IMG/VR virus record: IMGVR_UViG_3300046003_004005
Span: 1-21,863 of that record
Source: a virus
Strand: one strand, 5' to 3'
Length of the DNA: 21,863 nucleotides
This document shows positions 1-8,318 of the stretch, piece by piece (within the stretch, counting starts at the first letter, position 1; the number at the start of each line of letters is the position of its first letter). Under the pieces are notes generated by a model that was given only the letters and a program-made list of their open reading frames with translations, did not search any database and had not been told where the DNA came from. The position numbers and the translations under genes are program-made.

Positions 1-443
1 GAATATCTATAAGTTATATGCTGAAGAGTAGAGGTAGTAGCTGTTCTTGGGATTGTTCTACTATAATTTCCTTGAGTTAAACTAAAACCAAAGTCCGAAC
101 TAGCAGTAGTAATTCTTGATCCTAAATTTTTTCCTGTTAAATTTTGTGAAAATAAAGAACCGGTTGTTACTGCTAAAGCAGTTAAACTAATAGTGAAACT
201 ACCTGTTGGATCTAATATAGGTAAAGAACCGGATCTTTGAACGTATTGTGATCCTGTAAAATTTAAAATACCATTTACTAAAGAAGGTATGGCTGTTGAA
301 CCCGTGACAATAGTAGTAGTCGGATCGTAAGCTAAAGAAACTGCTCTATTAGAGCCTGAGGTGTATGTTTTTGGATTTCCAAAGTCTAATGCATAAACTA
401 ATCCGTTTGTTATTATTGGTTTGTTCCCGTTGATATACGCCAT
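1..443 (-). CDS. LamG-like tail fibre or adhesin protein, partial (3' end outside window)
   Basis: The reading frame is open from an ATG at 443 to the window edge, giving 147 residues without a stop. The N-terminus has a GLVYALDFGNPKTY segment, followed by NGILNFTGSQYV and PTGSFTISLTA. These resemble the strands that open LamG or concanavalin A-like lectin domains in phage fibres and bacterial surface proteins. Such domains bind glycans, so a role in host-surface recognition is inferred. It is the last visible gene of the fibre cluster and shares the TGS/SGS-rich style of its neighbours. The 50-base gap before it holds a TATTTATT motif 29 bases upstream of the ATG. No strong Shine-Dalgarno is present. 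The family call rests on a partial protein and on pattern recognition only. Confidence 0.7.
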   Translation of the reverse strand, partial: MAYINGNKPIITNGLVYALDFGNPKTYTSGSNRAVSLAYDPTTTIVTGSTAIPSLVNGILNFTGSQYVQRSGSLPILDPTGSFTISLTALAVTTGSLFSQNLTGKNLGSRITTASSDFGFSLTQGNYSRTIPRTATTSTLQHITYRY

Positions 444-472
444 ACTGTCTTAATAATAGTTGATAACCTATT

Positions 473-480
473 AATAAATA
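473..480 (-). promoter_or_regulatory. TATTTATT, variant of the gene-start octamer
   Basis: It lies 29 bases upstream of the LamG-like gene start (443), in the only gap longer than 10 bases between this gene and its upstream neighbour. It has one mismatch to TATTTATA. Confidence 0.4.
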
Positions 481-493
481 TTGAAAGAAATGA

Positions 494-1660
494 TTAAGCT
501 AGAGAGCCTGATCTCCATCTTCCGTTTAACCAAACATACATTAAAGCAGTACTTCCAACATATGCAAATTGGATTTGGCCATCAGAACCGGTTATTGTGG
601 GTGCTGTTGAAGATGTAACACCAATGATAACTGAAGATCCTGATACTTTTAAAGCATTAGAACCAAAAGTTCCCATTGTAATTGAATCATCTGATCTTAC
701 ATCTAGGATTGGAAATCCTGAAATATCATTTACTGACATTAAAGAACCTGAAAATGAATCAATTACAGAAAATAATTGACCCTGTGCTCCTTCAACATCA
801 AATAAAGCATCTGTTGGTGATGCAGAACCTGATCTAAAAATAATTAATGAACCTGTGTTTATGTTTATATTTCCAGAATTTACAATTAAAGATCCAGAAA
901 CAGTTGCTGTAGAACCTGAAACTATTAATGGTGGGTTCGAATACTGACCAAGTCTAATAGTGTTGTCAGAGAACGCTTCCATAACCGGAACGCCGGAAAT
1001 GGTGTTGACTGAGAAAAGACTACCGGACAACCCGTCTACCACTGAGAATAACTGCCCTGAGGGTCCGTACACATCAAACATATTACCATCTGTAGTAGTA
1101 CCTTGAACGGTAAGTACGTTAGTAGTACCTCCAATATTCATTGAAGAAACAGATGATGTAGTATTTACTGATACTCTACCGGTTGAACCAGTAACAAGTA
1201 AGTAAGGTGTTCCTGCAGAACCGATTGTTAATAATGATGCATCTCCAACGGCTGGAATAGTTAATGAACCAGTAATCACGGTTGAACCAGTGATTCTAGT
1301 ATTACCTACAACATCCAAAACCGCAGTAGGAGTGCCGGTCATAATACCGACTCTTGAATTTCCTACAAATAAGTTATTGGTTCCGTAAGGACCTGCTACA
1401 AAAGAAAAATCTGAGAATGCTTCTAAGACTGGTAAACCAGAAATTGTGTTTACAGAAAATAAAGAACCGGATAATCCGTCAGTTACAGTAAATAATTGCC
1501 CTGATGTTCCTAATATGTTTAATAAAGTACCACCGGCGGTTGAGCCTTGTACTGTTGTTACATCGCTTGATCCTGAGGTGTATTGAGATCCTGTTACTGA
1601 CAGTGATCCTGATACTCCTTCGGAATTATATACTCGTAAAAAGCCGTTCCTTAAATCCAT
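494..1660 (-). CDS. Repeat-containing tail fibre protein
   Basis: This 388-residue protein contains three copies of a roughly 48-residue module at about residues 46-93, 193-240 and 286-333. The module core reads GQLFSVxDxxSGSLFSVN followed by ISGxPxxE and SD. Stretches rich in TGS and SGS, probably beta-structured, separate the copies. The C-terminus (about 353-388) has a GQIQFAYVGS segment followed by YVWLNGRWRS, a common ending for marine phage fibres. It lacks a signal peptide and membrane segments, as expected for a virion protein. The ATG at 1660 lies 7 bases after a TATTTATA motif in a 19-base gap behind the previous fibre gene. The role as a virion fibre is inferred from repeats and neighbours; the receptor is unknown. 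Confidence 0.75.
   Translation of the reverse strand: MDLRNGFLRVYNSEGVSGSLSVTGSQYTSGSSDVTTVQGSTAGGTLLNILGTSGQLFTVTDGLSGSLFSVNTISGLPVLEAFSDFSFVAGPYGTNNLFVGNSRVGIMTGTPTAVLDVVGNTRITGSTVITGSLTIPAVGDASLLTIGSAGTPYLLVTGSTGRVSVNTTSSVSSMNIGGTTNVLTVQGTTTDGNMFDVYGPSGQLFSVVDGLSGSLFSVNTISGVPVMEAFSDNTIRLGQYSNPPLIVSGSTATVSGSLIVNSGNININTGSLIIFRSGSASPTDALFDVEGAQGQLFSVIDSFSGSLMSVNDISGFPILDVRSDDSITMGTFGSNALKVSGSSVIIGVTSSTAPTITGSDGQIQFAYVGSTALMYVWLNGRWRSGSLA
662..1525 (-). repeat. Three-copy 48-residue fibre module
   Basis: Copies lie at 1382-1525, 941-1084 and 662-805 within one fibre gene. They share the GQLFSV...SGSLFSVN...ISGxP pattern. The first two are nearly identical in protein but differ at many third codon positions. 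Confidence 0.8.
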
Positions 1661-1667
1661 GGTTTGT

Positions 1668-1675
1668 TATAAATA
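1668..1675 (-). promoter_or_regulatory. TATTTATA gene-start octamer
   Basis: It is an exact copy, 7 bases before the ATG at 1660, in the 19-base gap between two fibre genes. Confidence 0.5.
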
Positions 1676-1679
1676 TTCA

Positions 1680-2930
1680 TTAAACTGTTTGTGTAGTTAT
1701 GGTAGCAAACCATCTATAAGGTTCTGTAGTTGATCCTGTAACAGAAAGAAAAAATACACTTGCACTAACTCCAACGTTTATATCTGATCCTGTTGTATCT
1801 GCATTTATGTATCTAAAAGGCGTACCTACTAAAGTAGCATTTCCACCAACTCTTTTTATTGTTGTTTTTATTTCGCCGGTAATTGTATCTCTAGATCCAG
1901 TACCGTAACCCGTTACCATCGCGTTAAACATAATTGATTGCGAAGTCGCAATAGATGCTGTATAAAGGGAGGCTGTTGGTAAGATCGCGGTTAAAGTTGA
2001 TCCTGACGCCTGAAATGTTGTATAGGTTATTCCGAAATTAGAGTATGTTGTAGGACCTACAATATTTAAGGATCCTGATATTGATGTTGATCCTGTAATA
2101 GAATGTGTATCTGTAGATAGGTTACCAAGCTTGGTTCCGGTATCAAATACTTGAAATTCAATTGCAGAACCTGTAAATACTATAAAAGATCCTGAGAGTA
2201 TTGTTGGTCCGGTTGCGGTTAAAGACCCAGAAAGAGTGGTTGAACCTGTTACTAATAAAGACCCATTTATTGTTTGAGGTCCTGTAACTGCTAGTGATCC
2301 GGATAAGGTAGTTGAACCGGTAACAATTAAGTTACCGTTTGCTATGATTGGTCCTATTGTTGAAATAGAACCTGTAATTCCTAAAGAACCGGTTATTGTA
2401 TGTGTATCGGTACTTACGTTTCCTATTTTAACTCCAAGATTAGTTACTTGTAGTTCAATTGCTGATCCGGATATTACTGTAAGTGAGCCTGTTATTACTG
2501 TATTACCGTTGTTTGTAAGAAGTCCGGTTGCGGTTAAAGAGCCGGATAAGACAGTTGATCCAGTAACTGTTAAATTGCCATTTAGTGTTTGAGGACCTAC
2601 AACTGCTAAAGAACCTGTTAAAGCAGTAGACCCTGTAATTGTTGCAGTACCTATTACAGCTAATGAGCTTGAAAGTATAGTTGATCCAGTTACTGTTAAA
2701 TTACCGTTTGATATTTGCGGACCTACAATTGTTAAAGATCCTGTTACTGTACTAGAACCACTAATGACTGAAGTACCGATTACTGTTAATGAACTAGAAA
2801 GTAAAGTTGAACCGGTAACCTGTAAAGTATTAGTTCCAAAGGTTGCAACCCTTGTATTACTTACTAATACTCCTACTGACCCGCTATCAAGTTGGTTTAC
2901 GCCATATGGATTTGTTCCGGTATACTTCAT
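1680..2930 (-). CDS. Tail fibre protein with TGS/SGS repeats and a C-terminal fibre domain
   Basis: This is a 416-residue protein. Residues 37-290 are an array of short beta-type repeats of the form VTGSTxLSGSLxVxGPQ, as in the shafts of trimeric fibres. Inside the array a longer segment occurs twice: SGSAIELQVTNLGVKIGN near 154-171 and TGSAIEFQVFDTGTKLGN near 253-270, each followed by STDTH. The last roughly 110 residues look globular, with SIMFNAMVTGYGTGS, then ATLVGTP, and an ending of YRWFATITTQTV. This matches a C-terminal domain I recognise from cyanophage and other marine phage fibres. The ATG at 2930 is only 6 bases after the preceding gene, too close for the TATTTATA motif, which is absent. 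It is probably co-translated with that gene. Confidence 0.75.
   Translation of the reverse strand: MKYTGTNPYGVNQLDSGSVGVLVSNTRVATFGTNTLQVTGSTLLSSSLTVIGTSVISGSSTVTGSLTIVGPQISNGNLTVTGSTILSSSLAVIGTATITGSTALTGSLAVVGPQTLNGNLTVTGSTVLSGSLTATGLLTNNGNTVITGSLTVISGSAIELQVTNLGVKIGNVSTDTHTITGSLGITGSISTIGPIIANGNLIVTGSTTLSGSLAVTGPQTINGSLLVTGSTTLSGSLTATGPTILSGSFIVFTGSAIEFQVFDTGTKLGNLSTDTHSITGSTSISGSLNIVGPTTYSNFGITYTTFQASGSTLTAILPTASLYTASIATSQSIMFNAMVTGYGTGSRDTITGEIKTTIKRVGGNATLVGTPFRYINADTTGSDINVGVSASVFFLSVTGSTTEPYRWFATITTQTV
2061..2822 (-). repeat. TGS/SGS beta-repeat shaft
   Basis: A degenerate array of VTGSTxLSGSL units, each about 20 residues, spans residues 37-290 of the encoded fibre. It includes one longer segment that occurs twice (near 2120-2175 and 2415-2475). 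Confidence 0.7.
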
Positions 2931-2936
2931 ATTTTA

Positions 2937-3269
2937 TTAACTAATTTCAAGAACAGAAATAATAATATCAGCTGAACTTGCTACGTTTGATTTTAGTGCT
3001 AAATAGTCTGTTGCTTTCAAAACTACTTTTTGATCTCCCCCTACTAATACAACATTAGAACCAGGAGGTACTAAAGATCCAGTACAAATGTAAGCACTCT
3101 TACCTCCGGTAGTATCATTAAGTCTTACATCAACGTTTATGTTTTGATTTACTCTGTTTGCAACAGAAACTCCAATAACAGTAGTTACCGTAGCTGCGGG
3201 TGCAGTGTAGATAATTGTCTCGGTAATCCCGATTGAGGCTGAGATGCTATTTTTAAAAGTATTTGCCAT
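2937..3269 (-). CDS. Small virion structural protein, fibre-cluster type
   Basis: This 110-residue protein starts MANTFKNSISASIGITETII. It has an APAATVTTVIGVSVANR strand region, a VPPGSNVVLVGGDQKVVL segment (about 67-84) and ends in IISVLEIS. I recognise this layout from small uncharacterised structural proteins beside tail-fibre genes in T4-like marine phages. It looks like a single compact beta-sandwich, possibly a collar or adaptor between fibres; that role is inference. The gap before the ATG is 15 bases and is almost filled by a TATTTATA motif (7-base spacer). The next gene follows after 6 bases. The product is well supported as real by length, start and spacing, but its biochemical role is unknown. 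Confidence 0.7.
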   Translation of the reverse strand: MANTFKNSISASIGITETIIYTAPAATVTTVIGVSVANRVNQNINVDVRLNDTTGGKSAYICTGSLVPPGSNVVLVGGDQKVVLKATDYLALKSNVASSADIIISVLEIS

Positions 3270-3276
3270 GATTTAT

Positions 3277-3284
3277 TATAAATA
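3277..3284 (-). promoter_or_regulatory. TATTTATA gene-start octamer
   Basis: It is an exact copy, 7 bases before the ATG at 3269. It begins directly after the stop codon of the previous gene (3285-3287), so it fills half of the 15-base gap. Confidence 0.5.
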
Positions 3285-4835
3285 TTACCCTAATGCAATT
3301 GCCATCGCAATAGCGTTATCTACTACGTTAATTCCGTTTGAAATGATTGGACCTTGTACGTTTAAGCTTCCGGTCTGATAAGTGCTTCCGGTTTGAAAGA
3401 AACTACCAGTTAATACTAGATTGCTTAAAGTTGCAACTCCGGTTAAAGAGCCAGAGAAGGAACCTGTGGCATTCAAGCTACTAAGAGTTGCAATACCAAC
3501 TAAAGAACCTGATAAAGAACCTGTAGCGTTTAAGCTAGTAAAGGTTGCAGTACCTAAATATGATCCTGTAAAAGATCCACTAAAAGATCCTGATGCTCCT
3601 TGAGTTACAAGAAGTGATCCTGATATTTGTGTTATTGAACCACTGTTGTAAATAGTACTAGGTTGAATATGGTCTGATCCTTGCCCAACTGCAACAAAAT
3701 TTGAAGTCATGCCGGTTTCATTTCCTAGTCCTGAAGTATTTCTAGGTCCAGAAATAAGCATACCACCGTCGTAAGTTGATCCGGAAGGATTACTGTAGAT
3801 CCATTTATTATTTACTGAATCCCATAATAAAGATCCTGTTGATGAATTACCGAACGAACCAGAATCTACTACTAATATTCCACCAAATCTTACTGCTGGT
3901 GCATCGGTGTTTAGTGTAATTGTACTAGCTCCTACTATTATCTGAGAGGAAGTAACAGATGTAAAAGAAGCACTTCCTATTACTCTTAAGTTCTGTGTTA
4001 TTAAAAGAGAACCGGTGATGGTTGTGTCTCTTATTGAAGCTGTTGTATTAAGAAAAAATCCTGAAGCAGTTGTTACTGAAAGTAATTCTACTCCTGCTTG
4101 TGTCACTGAAAATTTACCGTTAGCAGTAGATGCAGTAGTGTTAGTTGCTGCAATAGAAGCAAGTCCGGTAATAGAAGTTGAAGGTATATTTGTTAATCCT
4201 GACCCGTTTCCTTGGAATGAACCAGAGAATGATCCTGAGTATCCGTTTGTAATAAAGCTGCTTAGTGTCTTTCCTACATACTGATATGCAGAAATTGTAA
4301 CAGTCTGTCCGGTAGTTGGTGGTGAAGCTAGAAATTCTAATACACCGTTCTTATAATCAAATTGATAATTAGCAGGGTTTTGTTTAGTTCCTGCTACAAA
4401 TACTGCAACGTTATAACCTGGAGGAGCATCCTCAGTATCTGAGTTAGCTAAAGCAGGTGTTGAGTATTTAGATGATATAAAATTATTTTGTTGCCCTACC
4501 TGTAATAACTGCGGTGTTACTGCAGCTCCGGGGTAAGGATCAATAAAGAAATAAGCGTCTGTGAAGCTTCCAGATACTACGTTAGACGGTGTTAAAGTTT
4601 GTCTATAGTAGTATTTTAGTATCTGCTCACCTCCAACACTGTAAGTAAGGCCTGTTTGACTTGATCCGGAAAACGGTAAACTTGAAGTAGGTATTAAATT
4701 CTGCTGAGTATAAACTTCACCAGCGTTAATATCTAAAACGCTAGTAAATGCCTCCTGGCTATCAGTTAAAGATGCTACTGTATATGATCTACTTTGTAAA
4801 AGTCGATTGGATTTTATTATTTTGTCAATTGCCAT
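3285..4835 (-). CDS. Tail fibre protein with N-terminal globular domain and GS repeats
   Basis: This is a 516-residue protein. The first roughly 190 residues look globular and lack repeats, with GGEQILKYYYRQTLTP, DAYFFIDPYPGA and NGVLEFLASPPTTGQTV segments. This type of head domain is found in marine T4-like phage fibres and probably attaches to the virion. After it come a GSFSGSFQGNGSGLTNIP module and a long beta-repeat shaft. Near the C-terminus (residues 428-484) a 19-residue unit is repeated three times with core GxATxxSLNATGSxSGS. The final 32 residues end in NAIAMAIALG. The GSFSGSF/GLTN module is shared with the 1007-residue fibre next door, suggesting duplication and exchange. The start lies 9 bases after the upstream gene, with no TATTTATA motif, so coupled translation is likely. 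Confidence 0.78.
   Translation of the reverse strand: MAIDKIIKSNRLLQSRSYTVASLTDSQEAFTSVLDINAGEVYTQQNLIPTSSLPFSGSSQTGLTYSVGGEQILKYYYRQTLTPSNVVSGSFTDAYFFIDPYPGAAVTPQLLQVGQQNNFISSKYSTPALANSDTEDAPPGYNVAVFVAGTKQNPANYQFDYKNGVLEFLASPPTTGQTVTISAYQYVGKTLSSFITNGYSGSFSGSFQGNGSGLTNIPSTSITGLASIAATNTTASTANGKFSVTQAGVELLSVTTASGFFLNTTASIRDTTITGSLLITQNLRVIGSASFTSVTSSQIIVGASTITLNTDAPAVRFGGILVVDSGSFGNSSTGSLLWDSVNNKWIYSNPSGSTYDGGMLISGPRNTSGLGNETGMTSNFVAVGQGSDHIQPSTIYNSGSITQISGSLLVTQGASGSFSGSFTGSYLGTATFTSLNATGSLSGSLVGIATLSSLNATGSFSGSLTGVATLSNLVLTGSFFQTGSTYQTGSLNVQGPIISNGINVVDNAIAMAIALG
3384..3554 (-). repeat. Three tandem 57-base units in a fibre gene
   Basis: A 19-residue unit with core GxATxxSLNATGSxSGS is repeated three times with a 57-base period near the 3' end of the 516-residue fibre gene. 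Confidence 0.75.
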
Positions 4836-4844
4836 TTCTATCTA

Positions 4845-7800
4845 TTATGTATATGATACAGTGATACTTGATACTGGGGCTTGGTCGCCTGTATATCTTA
4901 TAAGTATTATAAAATCCTGTAAGGTGCCATCTAAAATCATACCGTCAGCACCCCTTAAAGGAACCGTGTAAGTAGTTGTTGCAAGATTACCTCCCGTATT
5001 TCCATACAATGCTATATTGTTTGTAAATGGATTTTTAAAATTATCATTTGCCATACTACCACTAATTAAGTTAGAGGTTAATTCAGAAGGATCGTAAATT
5101 CTTGGAGTACTGTATCCGTTAGCCGGACCTGATGATTTAAACATAAGTGCAACCGCAACTCCTGAGGTAGTAGACTGCCAGTTTACTAATGTCTTTCCTA
5201 CGTTTACTATAACAGAAGAAGCTGCAGTTCCTGAGCTACGCTGGAATGCTCTTGCATAATACTTATAGGTTTTTGTATTATCAGGATCTGTTAACCAATA
5301 TCCATAAGTTCCTCCTGGTCTTACTAAATAACCAGGTTTAACCTGCAAATCTAATGCTCCTAAGTTATAAACTCCGTAAGCAGTTGACCAAGCATCTGCT
5401 GCTGCATAAGAACCTGATAAGAATTTATTTGTGATTTGCACTCTATAACTTTCCCCTGTAAATGCTTCAGAACCGCCTGTTAAAGTTCCTCCGTCATACC
5501 CTTGTGCTTGTCCATAATAACCTAATGATCCGGAAGTTAAGGGCTGTGAGAAAGTACTTGCAGAATGATAAGGGATTGTGAGGGTATTCAAGGCAGACCC
5601 CTCAGTTCCATCTTTATCTGTACCGTAAGTTGCTATAGTGAATGTGGTTGGGGATAACCCTGTTTGTGCAATATTATTACCTGTGCCGATACTTAAGCTA
5701 ACACTTCCGGTTAACCTAATAATATCAGTTAGGAAAGGAATGGTTGCTGTATTTCTTGCAGTAACTCCTGTAGAATCATAAACAGTATTTGCTGTATTAA
5801 TTAAACCTGTAGTAATGCTAGATATATAAGCACCTGCTGCTGGGTTTGCAATACTGATATTACCCGCTACTGCCTGTCTTGCTAAGGTAGCACTTGTTCC
5901 AAATAATGGATTAAATAATCCAGTTACAGAAGAAGATACTGTCCAAGTAGCTACATTTAAATAAGGTGCTCCTGATAGTGATCTTGATGCTGCTGTAAGT
6001 GTATTATACCCTGAATAACCTATTCCCTTTGTGTTAGTGCCAACGTTTGTTGAAATATTACTTAAAGGTGCATAAAATATTCTATCTACTACTGTTTTTA
6101 ATGTTGAGTATGGTGAACTACCTGATGAGATTGCTACTGAAGCTGATAGATGGTACCACCCTGATGAGCTTACACTGGTGAAAGTCCTACCTCCGTTGTA
6201 TAATCCATTAGAGAATACTGTGCTAAATTTACCATCTTGGTAAGCAGCAGGAATTACTGCAGGATTTGCAGTATTAATCTTAGCTAATGTTATACCGTTG
6301 GTAGTACTAAAAGTACTGTTAGCGATAAGAGTTTGTGATTGTGAAGTTGCGATTGAAGTCTCGCTGTTATTATCTGAGTAAAACCAGTTAATGGTTCCAG
6401 ATACGTTCACCTGTGTCGGTCCACCGCTTGTCAGAAGACCTAAACCAAATAATTGTGCATCCGCAGAAGAGGATACAATTGTCGATCCTCCTGCTACACT
6501 GCTGTAACTAATGGTGTAACCTGAATTATTGTATAATGTTTTTCCAGGAAATAATGTAGATCCTGTTTGTGTAAAGCTTTTGCTAAGTAAATATAAAATA
6601 TCTGCATTAGATGATGATTGTGGTACGTAACCTGCAGTCACTGTTCCTGTTCCGTTACCGGAGTAAGTCTGAGTAATTGAAGCAAATGTTTTAGTATTTG
6701 GAGAAGCATCTGGTGCTGAAGCACTTAATAGACCTGCTATAAATCTTAGAATTTCTGAAGCGTCTGTTTGTGTGGTGAAGTTATTAAAATAAGATCCGTT
6801 CAATCCAGACTGCCATGCATTTGATGTCGGTGTTCCAACGTTAATATTATATGCGTTAATAGACTGGCTTACAAAAAGTGATCCAGAGCCTATTGTTATT
6901 CTAGATCCAGAAACAGTAAAGTAGTTATTACTCCCTGATGATACTGTAAATAAATTACCTGCTGGTGCTACTGATGCTGTTACTGATCCTGTCGAAACTC
7001 TTGATAAATTTAATCCTACAATTCCAGAAGCAGGTACGTTTGTTAAACCAGCTCCATCTCCTTGAAATGATCCAGAGAAGGAACCTGATCCTATACCTAC
7101 AAAAGATCCTGAGCTTATGCCTGTAAATGATCCTGTTAAAGATCCAGTTGTAAAAGATTGACCGGTCTGTATACCGTTACTATTACCTTGAAATGATCCA
7201 GAAAATGAACCTGATCCTATTCCTGTTAAAGATCCTGTTAAAGATCCAGTTGTAAAAGATTGACCTGTAGTTATACCTTGAAATGATCCAGAAAATGAAC
7301 CACTAACCCCTGCTGTTACTTTTAAAGATCCTGTAATTTCTGTGTTTGTATTTACCCGGAATCCAGAAGCTGCTGATATAGAAGCTGTAGCAGTTGTGCT
7401 AGCAATCTGTGATAAATTTAATCCTGTAATTCCGGATGCAGGGATATTAAATAGATTAGCTCCTGAGCCTGAAAAAGCACCAATAAAAGAACCGCTTGTT
7501 CCTGTGTTTGTTACTTTAAATAAATCTATAGATGCACTAGAGACAGTAAATACTGTATTACCTGTTGAAACAGATGCTGTAACTCCTGTGGTTGCAATTC
7601 TATCTGTAGCTAAAGTAGCTGCAGTTAAGATTGGTGCACCATTTAAAAGAGCAGTTCCTGAGAGTAGAGTAGAACCTGTTACTGATAAAGTACCTATTAT
7701 GTTTACACTTCCTGAAAATACTGAAGAGCCTGTACTGTTTACTCCAGTATTACCAGAAATAGTACCTGTATCTCCTTTAGGTCCTACAGGACCTCTTACA

Positions 7801-7868
7801 CCTGCTGGTCCTGGTGCAGTTACAACCACTACGTTTGTATTAGTATTTGTAGTTACTACATTATTCAT
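4845..7868 (-). CDS. Large tail fibre or virion structural protein with collagen-like N-terminus
   Basis: At 1007 residues this is the largest protein in the window. Residues about 19-34 form a short collagen-like Gly-X-Y run (GPAGVRGPVGPKGDTG), as in trimeric phage fibres. Residues about 120-340 hold repeated modules, including GSFIGAF/GSGANLFNIP, GSFSGSF and GDGAGLTNVPASGI, plus a repeated TGQSFTTGSLTGS unit. From about 340 to the end lies a roughly 670-residue region with few repeats. It includes DASEILRFIAGLLSASAPDA and TFASITQTYSG, a type I recall from uncharacterised marine T4-like phage structural proteins. The start overlaps the upstream gene as ATGA, implying translational coupling. 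A fibre or baseplate-attached role is inferred; any enzymatic activity in the C-terminal part is unknown. Confidence 0.77.
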   Translation of the reverse strand: MNNVVTTNTNTNVVVVTAPGPAGVRGPVGPKGDTGTISGNTGVNSTGSSVFSGSVNIIGTLSVTGSTLLSGTALLNGAPILTAATLATDRIATTGVTASVSTGNTVFTVSSASIDLFKVTNTGTSGSFIGAFSGSGANLFNIPASGITGLNLSQIASTTATASISAASGFRVNTNTEITGSLKVTAGVSGSFSGSFQGITTGQSFTTGSLTGSLTGIGSGSFSGSFQGNSNGIQTGQSFTTGSLTGSFTGISSGSFVGIGSGSFSGSFQGDGAGLTNVPASGIVGLNLSRVSTGSVTASVAPAGNLFTVSSGSNNYFTVSGSRITIGSGSLFVSQSINAYNINVGTPTSNAWQSGLNGSYFNNFTTQTDASEILRFIAGLLSASAPDASPNTKTFASITQTYSGNGTGTVTAGYVPQSSSNADILYLLSKSFTQTGSTLFPGKTLYNNSGYTISYSSVAGGSTIVSSSADAQLFGLGLLTSGGPTQVNVSGTINWFYSDNNSETSIATSQSQTLIANSTFSTTNGITLAKINTANPAVIPAAYQDGKFSTVFSNGLYNGGRTFTSVSSSGWYHLSASVAISSGSSPYSTLKTVVDRIFYAPLSNISTNVGTNTKGIGYSGYNTLTAASRSLSGAPYLNVATWTVSSSVTGLFNPLFGTSATLARQAVAGNISIANPAAGAYISSITTGLINTANTVYDSTGVTARNTATIPFLTDIIRLTGSVSLSIGTGNNIAQTGLSPTTFTIATYGTDKDGTEGSALNTLTIPYHSASTFSQPLTSGSLGYYGQAQGYDGGTLTGGSEAFTGESYRVQITNKFLSGSYAAADAWSTAYGVYNLGALDLQVKPGYLVRPGGTYGYWLTDPDNTKTYKYYARAFQRSSGTAASSVIVNVGKTLVNWQSTTSGVAVALMFKSSGPANGYSTPRIYDPSELTSNLISGSMANDNFKNPFTNNIALYGNTGGNLATTTYTVPLRGADGMILDGTLQDFIILIRYTGDQAPVSSITVSYT
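7055..7301 (-). repeat. Direct repeats in the 1007-residue fibre gene
   Basis: A perfect 35-base repeat lies at 7129-7163 and 7231-7265, 102 bases (34 codons) apart. A 28-base perfect repeat lies at 7184-7211 and 7274-7301. A less exact copy of the latter begins near 7058. They encode TGQSFTTGSLTGS and GSFSGSFQG units. Confidence 0.85.
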
Positions 7869-8260
7869 CTTGTTACTTCTTTAGATAGTTTAACTGGTCC
7901 TTGTAGTAAACGTGTTACTGTCGGGCAATCTGTACCGTTCGGTACATATATTTCTAAGTCATAAACCGCTTCATCGAAGGTTAGTGCGGAGGAGGTACAT
8001 GCTGAGATGTATACTCCGATAGATCCTGATGATGGTGGTGTATAAGGAGAAGAACCAGACATATTTAGTCCGGTTCCATCTGGTTGTAAAGAACTGCTAA
8101 GTGTTAAATAGATAGTAGTAGAAGCTAGGGAAGGTCTAATTTGCATTCTTGCTCCATAGCCGCTTAGATCCACAGGAGTTCCGGCAGAATCTTGGTATTG
8201 AAACTCAAAATCAATAGTGGTTCCTTGTTCTAATAATAAAGGGTATCTTCCAGCTGACAT
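7865..8260 (-). CDS. BppU-N-like beta-sandwich baseplate or fibre-adaptor protein
   Basis: This 131-residue protein has FEFQYQDSAGTPVDLSGYGA followed by RMQIR near residues 18-43, then YLTLSSS and an ending with YDLEIYVP and VTRLLQGPVKLSKEVTR. The pattern of a 'DSSG-PVDLTGY-A-MQIR' strand pair is seen in small beta-sandwich proteins and N-terminal domains (BppU-N type) that join receptor-binding parts to the phage baseplate. The similarity is by eye only. It sits directly upstream of the 1007-residue fibre and overlaps its start by ATGA, which supports a joint role. A TATTTATA motif precedes the ATG with a 9-base spacer, and the gap to the previous gene is 58 bases. It could instead be a chaperone-like accessory, but a structural adaptor is more likely. 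Confidence 0.6.
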   Translation of the reverse strand: MSAGRYPLLLEQGTTIDFEFQYQDSAGTPVDLSGYGARMQIRPSLASTTIYLTLSSSLQPDGTGLNMSGSSPYTPPSSGSIGVYISACTSSALTFDEAVYDLEIYVPNGTDCPTVTRLLQGPVKLSKEVTR

Positions 8261-8269
8261 CTGTTTTGT

Positions 8270-8277
8270 TATAAATA
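8270..8277 (-). promoter_or_regulatory. TATTTATA gene-start octamer
   Basis: It is an exact copy, 9 bases before the ATG at 8260 of the BppU-like adaptor gene. Confidence 0.5.
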
Positions 8278-8318
8278 TGAATAGATAACAAAAAGAAGGT
8301 ACTAGGGGGAGTTAAGGT

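Noticed and set aside
597-779. Plus-strand open frames inside fibre genes (also at 2344-2592, 3421-3603, 4015-4284 and 7342-7884)
   Set aside because: They are complements of low-complexity Gly-Ser repeats, rich in Pro, Glu and Val, with no start signals. They lie wholly within strongly supported minus-strand genes.
3384-7301. CRISPR-like spaced repeats
   Set aside because: The repeats are in frame, encode Gly-Ser protein modules, and have no unique spacers of constant length.
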